Assembly (NCBI GenBank): GCA_029884035.1
Contig: JAOUIM010000018.1
Coordinates: forward strand, 1 to 19,266
Direction of reading: 5' to 3'
Length of the DNA stretch: 19,266 bases
From: Aquincola sp.
Lineage (GTDB): Bacteria > Pseudomonadota > Gammaproteobacteria > Burkholderiales > Burkholderiaceae_C
The notes under the pieces were generated by a model. That model saw only the letters and a list, made by a program, of their open reading frames with translations, was not told the origin of the DNA and ran no database searches. Below, piece by piece: positions 1 through 9,400 of this stretch (position 1 is the stretch's first letter; each line of letters begins with the position of its first letter). The translations under genes were made by a program, and so were the position numbers.

Positions 1-21
1 GTGCGCGAGATGCTCGGATGA
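1..21 (+). CDS. 3' end of an upstream gene (partial)
   Basis: The frame opening at base 1 reads V-R-E-M-L-G and then TGA at 19-21. That stop overlaps the ATG of the next gene as ATGA, a layout typical of translationally coupled operon genes. Only six residues are visible, so the product cannot be identified. The case that this is a real gene end rests only on the ATGA overlap and the open frame. Confidence 0.4.
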   Translation: MREMLG

Positions 22-2174
22 GCCAGGTCGACTGGCGCGAGGTCGCCGCGGCCGTGCTGCCCGGCATTGCGCTGGCCGTGGCCGGCGGCGGCACGTGGGC
101 GATCCTCGCGGCCACGCTGGACACCGCGGAGCGCGCGGCGCTGGCCGAGCTGGTGGCCCCGCGCGCGGCACTGCTCGCGCTGGTCGGCCTGCTGCTGGCA
201 GCCGCGCTCGGCTCGCTGCTGCGCAACGCCTACCTGCACTGGGTGCGGTCTGCGGCCCGTCTGGCCGAGGAGGCGAAGGCGCTGCTCGCCGCCGACGTTC
301 AGCGCACGCTCGCTGCCGACGGCGGCGCCGAATTGCAGGAGCTGGCCGAGATCGTCAACCAATTCGCCAGCCAGCGCGCCGCGCTTCGCGATGACGTGGC
401 ACTGCAGGTGCGCGAGGCGAGCCGCGGTGTGGAGCAGGAGCGCAATCGCCTGGGTGCGTTGATGGCCGAGCTCACGCAGAGCGTGGTCGTTTGCAACCTC
501 GACGGCCGCATCCTGCTTTACAACAACCGCGCGCGGCTGCAGTTCCGCGCGCTCTCGGCCGCACCGATGCTGGCAGACGGCGCCGAACTGATCGGGCTGG
601 GCCGCTCGATCTACGCCGTGCTCGACCGGGCGCTGATCGCACATGCCATCGAGAGCGTGCAGCAACGTCTGGCGCGCGGCGCGGCGCACCCATCGGCACA
701 GTTCGTCACCGGCACGCGAAGCGGGCAACTGCTGCGCGTCCAGATGGCGCCGGTGCGCGAGGCCGGCAGCGACACGCTCGACGGCTTCGTGCTGATGCTC
801 GACAACATCACGCGTGATTTCGCTGCCGAGGCCGGTCGCGACCAGATGCTGCACGCGCTGGGCGAGGGTTCGCGCGCCTCGCTCGGCAACGTGCAGGCTG
901 CGCTCGAGATGCTCGACTTCCCCGACCTCGACGCCGCCACACGCGAACGCTTCATGGCCGTGGTGCGCGACGAGGTGCGCTCGATGAGCACGCGACTGCA
1001 GGACCTGGCGCGCCACAGCACGCAGACGATGAAGACCCGCTGGCCGCTGGAGGACATGCTGGCCACCGACCTGGCCGACGCTGCATGCCGCCGCATCGAG
1101 GCCGCATGGGGATGCCGAGCGGCGGTCGATGCGGTCGACCAGAGCCTGTGGCTGCAGGTCGACAGCTATTCGCTGATCCAGGCGCTGGCCAGCCTGGCCG
1201 GACGGCTGGTGGAGGACGCGCAGACGCGAGTCGTGCGGCTGCGCATCGCGCGCCACGACGGCCACGCCCGACTCGATCTGGTCTGGCAGGGTCCGTCGAT
1301 GAGCACCGAGACCGTGATCGGCTGGGAGACTGACCCGATGCGCGTGGGCAGCGAGCGCGTGGCGCTGACGGTGCGTGACGTGATCGACCGCCACGGCGGG
1401 GAATTCTGGTTCGAGCGCGAGCGAGCGCGCGGCGAAGCGTTCTTCCGCATGCTGCTGCCGCTGGCCGCGGCGGGCGAGCCGCTGGACGCAACGGCACTGG
1501 TGCGCGGCGACAGCCGGCCAGAGATGTACGACTTCGACCTCTTCCGCGCCACCGAACAGACGCGCGAGCTGTCCGAGCGGCGGCTCGTCGAGCTGACCTA
1601 CACCGTGTTCGACACCGAGACCACAGGACTGGAGCCCGCTGCCGGTGACGAAATCATCCAGATCGGTGCCATGCGCATCGTTGCCGGCAAGCTGCGCCGC
1701 GAGGACTGTTTCGAGCAGCTCGTCGACCCGCAGCGCGATATCCCGGCCGCCGGCATCCCGATCCACGGCATCCGCGCCGAGATGGTGGCCGGCGCACCGA
1801 CGATCGACGCCGTGCTGCCCGCCTTTCACGCCTACGCAGCCGACACCGTGCTGGTGGCGCACAACGCGGCTTTCGATATGCGCTTTCTCGAGCTGAAGCA
1901 GGAGCGCACCGGCCTGTCCTTCACCCAGCCCGTGCTCGACACGCTGCTGCTTTCGGCGGTGGTGCACCCGGCGCAGGCTTCGCACCGTCTTGAAGCGATC
2001 GCGGAGCGGCTGGGGGTGCCGGTGCTGGGCCGCCACACCGCTCTAGGCGATGCGATGGTTACTGCCGAGGTGTTGCTCAAGCTCTTGCCGCTGCTGGAAG
2101 AGCGCGGCATCCACACGCTGGGGCAGGCGCTCGCGGCGTCGCAGAAGACTTACCTGGCGCGGGTGAGCTACTGA
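18..2174 (+). CDS. Membrane PAS / histidine-kinase-like / DEDDh 3'-5' exonuclease fusion protein
   Basis: This 718-residue protein has two hydrophobic segments (about residues 8-33 and 47-68), a charged helical linker (76-150), a PAS-like domain (about 150-270), a histidine-kinase-like core (272-490) and a C-terminal DnaQ/PolC-epsilon-type exonuclease (about 525-700). The exonuclease motifs are complete: D532 and E534 in FDTETTG, D620 in AHNAAFD, and H673 and D678 in motif III (H-x4-D). It should therefore be an active 3'-5' exonuclease held at the inner membrane. The kinase part looks inactive. The H-box reads EGSRASL (283-289) with no phospho-acceptor His in place, although H279 lies nearby. 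Both expected N-box asparagines are replaced (S392, R396), and the G1 region reads WQGPSMS instead of DxGxG. The start overlaps the preceding stop as ATGA. Databases probably call such proteins DNA polymerase III epsilon or PolC-like, but a replicative role is unlikely for a membrane-bound fusion. Substrate and signal are unknown. Confidence 0.85.
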   Translation: MSQVDWREVAAAVLPGIALAVAGGGTWAILAATLDTAERAALAELVAPRAALLALVGLLLAAALGSLLRNAYLHWVRSAARLAEEAKALLAADVQRTLAADGGAELQELAEIVNQFASQRAALRDDVALQVREASRGVEQERNRLGALMAELTQSVVVCNLDGRILLYNNRARLQFRALSAAPMLADGAELIGLGRSIYAVLDRALIAHAIESVQQRLARGAAHPSAQFVTGTRSGQLLRVQMAPVREAGSDTLDGFVLMLDNITRDFAAEAGRDQMLHALGEGSRASLGNVQAALEMLDFPDLDAATRERFMAVVRDEVRSMSTRLQDLARHSTQTMKTRWPLEDMLATDLADAACRRIEAAWGCRAAVDAVDQSLWLQVDSYSLIQALASLAGRLVEDAQTRVVRLRIARHDGHARLDLVWQGPSMSTETVIGWETDPMRVGSERVALTVRDVIDRHGGEFWFERERARGEAFFRMLLPLAAAGEPLDATALVRGDSRPEMYDFDLFRATEQTRELSERRLVELTYTVFDTETTGLEPAAGDEIIQIGAMRIVAGKLRREDCFEQLVDPQRDIPAAGIPIHGIRAEMVAGAPTIDAVLPAFHAYAADTVLVAHNAAFDMRFLELKQERTGLSFTQPVLDTLLLSAVVHPAQASHRLEAIAERLGVPVLGRHTALGDAMVTAEVLLKLLPLLEERGIHTLGQALAASQKTYLARVSY

Positions 2175-2185
2175 GGGGTGAGGCG

Positions 2186-3196
2186 CTACCCTGCAGCAGG
2201 CAAGCCGACCGTCCTCGCCACGATCGGCCGGTAGCGCTCGATCCAGCGCTGCAGCGCCGTCCTGTCGGCCATGCCGAAGGTGGACTGCAGGAAGGCGAGC
2301 GAGAGCTCCTTGGTCGCCATCTTGACCATCGGATTGAGCTCGACGCCCCCGGTGCCTTGCCGGTCGGTAAACATGCTGTGCGAACCGCCCTCGAACACCG
2401 CCAGCGCCTTGCGTCGGCTGCCGATCGCCTCGAAGACCGCGATGCGGTCCTCGGCCCCCGACCAGTAGCCGGGGATGCGGATCACATCGCCGGTGGCCGT
2501 GATGTGCAGCGTGGGCAGCCGGATCGAGGACAGGATGCGTGCGGGATCGCCCTCGCCGTAGAAAGGGGGCGCAGAGATCACGATCGCCGCAGACAGGCGC
2601 TCGTCGTGCAGATCGATCAGGCGAGCGTCGCGCTCTACGCGCGCCCCCGCAGCCAACAAGGTGGTGTTGGCGCCGTAGCTGTGACCGGCAGCGACAATGC
2701 GCCGCGGATCGATTCGCTCGCCCAGCGGACCGGCGAGCAACTGGTCGAGCGCGAAGTGCAGGTCGCGCGGGCGATCGGCGGCCTCGCGCTCCTGCGCCGC
2801 ATCCTGCAGGCGGCCGACCAGCGCAAGCGGGTTGCCGAACCACAGATTGCGATCGCTGCCCACGTGCTGCAGGTGCAGGCTGGCAACGCCGTTGGCCGCC
2901 CAATGCTGGCCAAGGTAGCTGTAGCCACGCCGCGAACCGCCGATCCCGTGCGAGAACACAACCAGCGCAATCCGCTCGGTGGTTCGCAGCGCGCCGGGCC
3001 AGTACAGCCGCACCGGGACCGCACGCTGGCGCTCGAGGTCGACCCAGTCGAACTCGATTGTCTCGAATGGGTGGCCCTGCTCGGCGCGCAGCGGCCACGC
3101 CGCGGCCGTCAAGGCGACGGCCGACAAGACATTGAACGCGCGGCGGGTCAGCACGAACGGGGATCGGTTCCGGTAAACGACCCGGCCGGCTTTCAT
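2186..3196 (-). CDS. Tat-exported alpha/beta hydrolase (dienelactone hydrolase / lipase-like)
   Basis: This 336-residue protein begins with a twin-arginine signal peptide: TRRAFNV at residues 17-23, then a hydrophobic stretch and likely cleavage after A38 (PLRA-EQ). The mature part is an alpha/beta hydrolase. An oxyanion-type FSHGIGGSR segment is followed by the nucleophile elbow GHSYGA with Ser173, an acid candidate Asp237 in TATGDVIR, and His273 in GGSHSMF. It should be a periplasmic or exported esterase; the substrate cannot be read from sequence. The start is supported by AGGAG nine bases upstream of the ATG. The gene lies downstream of chpA on the same strand but 206 bases away, so it may have its own promoter. 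Its stop is 11 bases from that of the convergent exonuclease fusion. Confidence 0.85.
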   Translation of the reverse strand: MKAGRVVYRNRSPFVLTRRAFNVLSAVALTAAAWPLRAEQGHPFETIEFDWVDLERQRAVPVRLYWPGALRTTERIALVVFSHGIGGSRRGYSYLGQHWAANGVASLHLQHVGSDRNLWFGNPLALVGRLQDAAQEREAADRPRDLHFALDQLLAGPLGERIDPRRIVAAGHSYGANTTLLAAGARVERDARLIDLHDERLSAAIVISAPPFYGEGDPARILSSIRLPTLHITATGDVIRIPGYWSGAEDRIAVFEAIGSRRKALAVFEGGSHSMFTDRQGTGGVELNPMVKMATKELSLAFLQSTFGMADRTALQRWIERYRPIVARTVGLPAAG

Positions 3197-3277
3197 GATG
3201 AGGCGCTCCTGTGCTGGTCCACCGTCGCTCGAGACGCCGCCGGGCTCGCGTCGCGCGCATTGATTTAAGGCGACCCG

Positions 3278-3283
3278 ATCATA
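3278..3283 (-). promoter_or_regulatory. Possible -10 element for the hydrolase gene
   Basis: TATGAT on the minus strand matches five of six bases of the sigma-70 -10 consensus and lies about 82 bases upstream of the hydrolase ATG, in the only low-GC patch of this gap. No convincing -35 element is seen at the usual spacing, so this is tentative. Confidence 0.2.
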
Positions 3284-3322
3284 GCCAGCCGAGGATCGAG
3301 CGAGCGATCGACGCAGTGGGAA

Positions 3323-3340
3323 CCCCGCCGTCGCGCGGGG
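3323..3340 (-). terminator. Hairpin downstream of chpA, possible terminator
   Basis: CCCCGC (3323-3328) and GCGGGG (3335-3340) form a perfect 6-bp GC stem with a 6-nt loop, 62 bases past the chpA stop. Only two T residues follow on the minus strand. It is therefore at best a weak intrinsic terminator, or a structure stabilising the mRNA end. Confidence 0.35.
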
Positions 3341-3402
3341 CCATCGCGCCAGTGGCGTGCGCTGTCAAGCCACGGCCAGCTGCACCGACGGGGCGCGCGA
3401 TC

Positions 3403-6400
3403 TCAGTGCAACGCGGCCGGCACCGAGGCGGCCGACGCGACATAGCGCGCCACGAGGCCGAGCAGGTCGTCCTCCGAGTAGGGCTTGCCGAGGTAATGGT
3501 CGACGCCGAGCTCGGCAGCATGCTCGCGGTGCTTCTGGGCAATGCGCGACGTGATCATGATCACCGGCAGAGAGGCCAGGCGAGGGTCGGCGCGCAGGTT
3601 GCGCACCAGGTCGAAGCCGTCCATGCGTGGCATCTCGATGTCCGACAGCACGACCACCGGAACCTCGTCGGCCAGCTTCTCGAGCGCGTCGAGTCCGTCC
3701 TTGGCCACTGTCACGCGATAGCCCTCGCGCACGAGCAGGCGCTGCGTGACGCGGCGCACCGTCAGCGAGTCGTCGACCACGAGCACGAGCGGCGCCTGTA
3801 CGACTTGGGCGGGGGTCGCCCTGTCGGCGATGAGCGCCGCGGCGCTGGCGCGCCGCATCTGCTCACGCGCGCCGGCTCCGTACAGCGTGGCCAGCGCGAC
3901 CGGGTTGTAGATCAGCGCCGGCGCGCCCGAGGCGAGCAGCGTCACGCCCGCCAGACCCGGCAGCCGCACGAGCTGGGCCCCGAGGTTCTTGACCACGACT
4001 TCCTGGTTGCCCAGCACTTCGTCGACATGCAACGCGATGCGCTGCTGCGCACTCTTGACGATGACAACCGCCAGGTTGCGTCCGATCGGTTCAATGCTGC
4101 GACCGGTGGCCTGCAGCAGCGCGCCGAGCCAGAAGAAGGGCATCGGCTGCGTCGCATCGAACATGCCGTTCGCATAGGCGGCTGCGACTTCGGCTGCCGG
4201 CACGCGACGAACGAGTTCGATCAGCGTAGCGGGCACCGCCACCGTGACCCCCCCCGCGCGCAGCATCACCACCTGGGTCACCGCGGTCGTCAGCGGCAGC
4301 ACGAGGCGAAAGCTCGTGCCCTGCCCCGGCGCGCTCGCAGTCTCGATGCGGCCACCGAGCGCGTTGACCTCGCTCTTCACGACGTCCATGCCGATGCCCC
4401 GGCCCGACAGTTCGGTCACGGCCTCGGCGGTCGAGAAGCCCGGGGCAAAGATCAGATTGGCCAGTTCGGCATCGCTGGGCAGCGCATCGGCCGGCAACAG
4501 GCCCATCGCCACCGCGCGGTCCCGGATGCGCGACAGGTTCAGGCCGGCGCCGTCGTCGCGGAACTCGACCGCGACTTCGTTGCCCTCGTGCCCCACCGTG
4601 ATGGTGACCTGGCCGGTCACGTCCTTGCCCATCGCCTCGCGCCGCTCGGGGGTCTCGATGCCATGGGCAACGCAATTGCGCAGCAGATGCTCGAAGGCGC
4701 CGCCCATGCGCTCGAGCACGCCACGGTCGACTTCGATCGAGCCGCCGACGATGTCCAGCCGCACTTGCTTCTGAAGCTCCTTGGCCGCCTGCCGCGCCAC
4801 GCGGTACAGACGGTCAGACAGGCTCTCGAACTCGACCATGCGCGTGCGCAGCAGGTCGTCCTGCATGTCGCGCGTCAGGCGCGCCTGTGCCGCGAGGTCG
4901 TCTTCGGTCGACTGCAGCGTGCGCTGCAGGCTGCGCTGCACCGTGGCCACGTCGTTGACCGACTCGGCCATCATGCGCGTCAGCTCCTGGAAGCGCGTGA
5001 AGCGGTCCATCTCGAGCGGGTCGAACGATTCGCCGTGCGTCTTGGCCGCCTCCATGCGCGAGGCGATCTGCGTTTCGGCCTGCAGTTCGATGTCGCGCAG
5101 CTGGGAACGCAGGCGCTCGAGGTTTTCGGTGAGGTCACCGAGCGAGGCCTTGAACTGTGCGACCTCGGATTCGATTCGCGACCGTGCGATCGACACCTCG
5201 CCGGCATGGTTGACCAGACGATCGAGCAGCGGTGCGCGCACGCGCACCGAAGCCCCACTGGCCGCCGCACGATCGGGCACCACGGTGGCGGGCACTTCGT
5301 GCGCCGCGCCGGCGAAACGCTGCCAGTCGATTGGCGCGGGCTCGCCCTGACCGGCCGATGCGCCGGTCTCGGGCAGCGATGCAGGCACGGGCGCCGCAGG
5401 TTGCAGCTCGGCCGCCTTCGCCGCGACGACCGGCAGCGCCGGTTGGCGCGGCGGCGCGGCAACGGTCACCGGCGCCATTGCGGCCGGCGCTGCAGGCGGG
5501 ACGATGTCGGCCGCAGCGGCCGCTGGCACGCCGCACAGGGTATCGAACGCGGCACCGATCACATCGACGCGCGCCAGCAGCAGCTCGACGTCAGCGCTGG
5601 TGGTGTGTTCGCGGGCCAGCTGGTGCTCGACCGCCGTCTCGAGCCGGTGCGCGAGTTCACCGAGTCGCATTGCGCCGGCCAGTCGTGCCCCTCCCTTCAG
5701 CGTGTGCAACGTGCGCATGCAGGCGGCCGCGCCTGCAGGCTCGCTCGGCCGGTCGGCCCACTCGCGCATGCGGGTGGCCAGTTGCGGCAGCAGCTCGGAC
5801 GCTTCTTCCTGGAAGATCGGGAACAGTTCGGCATCGACTGCATCGATCGCGTCGATGTCATCGTCGTCGCCGATCCGGTCCGCCCGGTCGGACATCGCTC
5901 GCGGTGCCGCCTCGAGCGGCGAGAGCGCCGAGAGCTCGTGGAATTCGGTGCGGCCGAGCGGTGAGAGCATGCTCGAGGGCAATTCATCGCCGAGCGTCGC
6001 CGGCTGGCTCAGCCGACCGAGCGTCGAGGGCTCGACACTCGGTTGTGCGAGCTGCTGCCCGGTCGGCGTTTCTGCGACCGGCTCGGAAACCGCTTCGGTT
6101 TCGATCGGAGCAACGGGCAGCGACTCGGCCCTGACGGCCTGGTGCGGTGCGATGGGCGGCGCATCGAGCGTCATCGCATCGGAGTCCGCGTCGGCGTCAG
6201 GCAGCTCGCCGCGGACCGACTGCTCGTGCAGGCGTTCGGCAGCAATACGCTCGTGGTCAATGAGCCTTGCGATCAGCTCCGGCGTCGGCGACTTCAGGAA
6301 GCCAGCAGCAAACTGGTGAAGCAGCGCGCGGATTTCATCGGCCGCGTCGTTGAACAGCTGCGCCTCGAGCCCGTCGCCGGTGCCGACCACCTGTGACCGC

Positions 6401-9400
6401 ATCAAGGCATGTTCGAGCAGCCGTGCCAGATGCGACAAGTCGGCAAAACCGACGGTCGCCGAGTTGCCCGCCAGGGAATGCGCGAGTGCAATCGCGGAGT
6501 CGGCGACCGGCTGCGACAGGTCGTGCGCCCACTCGGCCAATTCCGTCCCGAGGCGGCGCGATTGCTCATCGGCCTCGTTCAGGAAAATGTTGAACAGCGG
6601 AATCGCGACGCGCAGCGGACCGATCTCCCGGAACTCGTCGACCGGCGCCGCAGGCGCGGCGGCCTGCACCGGTGCCGTGGGCTTGGCGGTCGGGGCAATC
6701 GGTCGATCGAAATTCAGCGCCTCGAGCGCCGGGGCCGGCGGCGCAAGCGTCGAAGGCTCGAAATCGAGCGACATCAGGCCCGACGCAATGTCGGGCGCCG
6801 GTGCGTCAGCCGCTCGCTCGGGCGCAGCCAGCGACTGCAGCGCCTGGCGCCCCGCGGTGGGCATCTTTGCGGCCTCGCCGAGGTCGAGTTCGAACTCGAC
6901 GGATTCATCGGGCGTGAGCAGCTGATCGAGGGAACGCACGGTGCGCGCCGCGGCCGGCGACAAGTCGAGGTCCGACGCGCTCGGCAGTTCGGGCAGCAGA
7001 TCGTCGAGCGACATCGGGCTCGTGACCTGGTCCATCGACGGGCCGGCAGGTGTCATCCCCTTCAGCGGGTCTGCTGGCGCGGCGCCAGGCAGCGCAAGCT
7101 GGCCGTGGTCGCCGTGTTCCTTGAACCGCTCGATCGCCGCGCGCACGGCAGCATGTGCGTGGCCACCAGCGCGACGCGCGCCGATCGCATCGGTCCAGTC
7201 GGCAAGGTAGGCGAGGATGTCGGCCGTCAGCGCCAGCAGGCCGCCCTCGGCCGCCTGCTGGTCGGCCAGGCGCGCGTTGTAGAGCTGCTCGCAAGCCCAC
7301 GCCGCCTCGCCGAAATCGGCCAGACCCACCATCCGAGAACTGCCCTTGAGCGTATGGAACGCGCGCCGCACCGTGGTCATCTCACCCAGGTCGTCGCTCG
7401 CCCCAGCCAGCGCCGACAGCGCCGTGCGGGCGTTGTCGATCACCTCGCGCGCTTCCTCGAGGAAGATCTCGCGCATCTCGGCGTCTTCCTCGAGCCCGGT
7501 CTGACCCGCCGGCGTGGGCGTTATCGGCAGCACCGGCATCGGCCGCGTCGGCGGAATCTCGTCGAGCGCGGCAGGCTCGGAAGAGGTGTGCACGAAGTCG
7601 GCCATCGCGTGCGCGAGTTCCTCGCGCACGGCGCGGCGCTCGTCGTCGTTGGCCGCCACCTCGAAGGCGCTCTTGACCTGGTGCATCGTCTCAGCGAGCT
7701 CGGGCTGGTCGGCAACCATTGCCTCGTGCGACAGGCGGTCGAGTTCGCTGCGCAGCTCCGCAAGCGGTACCTCGGGATGCGCTGCGGCCATCGCGAGCGA
7801 CTGTGCCTGCTCGATGAGCCGAGGCTCGACCGGCGTCGCCAAGGCCGGCTCGAGGCCACCGAATCCCGAGGCGCGGTGGCGTCCGCCGGCAGCGACGGCG
7901 TGCAGCTGGCCGGTCTTCACATCGAAGGCGAACAGCGACTTGGCCAGCGCCGGCTGGACGTTGAACATGTCAATCAGGAACCCCAGCGCGCCCAGGTTGC
8001 CGGCCAGGCGATCGGTCGCGGCCGCGTCGGGATCGCCTGCGGGTGCGGCAACCAGCGCGTCCACATCGTCGCGCATGCGCACCACCGCCTGCGACGCATG
8101 ACCCAGCCCGAGCACCGAGAACACGCCACGCATGGCGTCGAGCAGGGCCGGCACCGGATGCAGGACTTCGCGGTGGGCAGGCTGACGGAAGTACTGGTCG
8201 ATCGCCTTCTCGATCTCGGCGAGCGAACTCTTGAGCTCCTGCACCACGCTGCCCATCGTCTGGCGGTCCGACACGCGGCGGTAGAGCTCTTCCATCCAGG
8301 CGTCCAGCGGCTCCGGCTCGGCGCCATCTCGCACCCGCGTGATGCGTGCGGCGAGCCGGCCGATGCGGTCGACCTGCTGCGGATGGTCGAAATCGGCCTC
8401 GTCCAGCGAAGCTTCGAGGTACAGCACCGCGGTCGCGACTTCCATCGCAAGCGCCGGCGCCGGCACCGCAGCCGCCGAGACCGTTGCCGCCGAAGTCGCG
8501 CTGAGCGCCTGTGCAAGCTTGTCACCCGCGGGGAACAGCTTCTTGAGCGACTCGCCAACGAGGTGGAACTGCTCGTTGAGCGTGGTCAGGCGATGCATTT
8601 CGCCACCAGCCACCGCTGCCCAGCCCTCTTTGGCCGCGGCGACGCGCTTCTTCGCCTGTGCGATCCACGCCGGGTCGTGCCGGCCGAGCGCGGCCGCCAA
8701 GTAATCCACCGGCGCGCGCCGCGACAGGTTCCACGCCTGGCGCACCGCAGCCAGGCGCGGGGCCTTGCGGCCATCGCCCGGAGAAGCCGCCTGCGCACAG
8801 AAGAACAGCAGGTCCTGGGCGAGGCGTTGCGACACATCCTGCGTGCTCGTCCCGCCCGGATCGCGCTCACTGATGCGCAACTGTGCGATCAGGCGCGAGG
8901 CGATGCGCTTGCTGTAGACGTCGGGCCGCAGCAGTTTCTGGCCTTGCGCCTCGAAGAAGGCTGCGGCCATCTGCCAGACCGTGGCCAGGTGGCGCTGGCC
9001 AGCGGGCGCGCCGGCGGCCAGGCCGGCAAAGAGATCCGACAATGCCAGCGCGGGCGCGCTGCCCCCCTGGCGCATCAGGTTCAGCGTCTGGGCTTCGACT
9101 TCGTCGCGCAATGTGACGTCGGCGGCGCGCGCCACGCTGCCGTCGCCCGGCACCTCGCGCCACTGCCAGTCGTGCGGCCACAGGTCGGCGGGATGAATCC
9201 TGTCGGCGCCGGCCAGTTCCTGCACTGCGCGGTATTGGGGGAACAAAGCCAGCGGCGACACCGACTTGCCGGCCAGCAGGCGCGTGAGGTAGTCGAGCAG
9301 CGCGAACGAGCCCTGCTCGATCGTTTCCACGGCCGCCGCGTTGAGTTTGACGGGACGCCCCGACGTCAACTTCTGCAGTGCGGCTTCGCCGGCGCGCAGG

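Noticed and set aside
2043..3260. 405-codon minus-strand frame overlapping the hydrolase
   Set aside because: Arg-rich shadow in another frame; the hydrolase has the signal peptide and catalytic triad.
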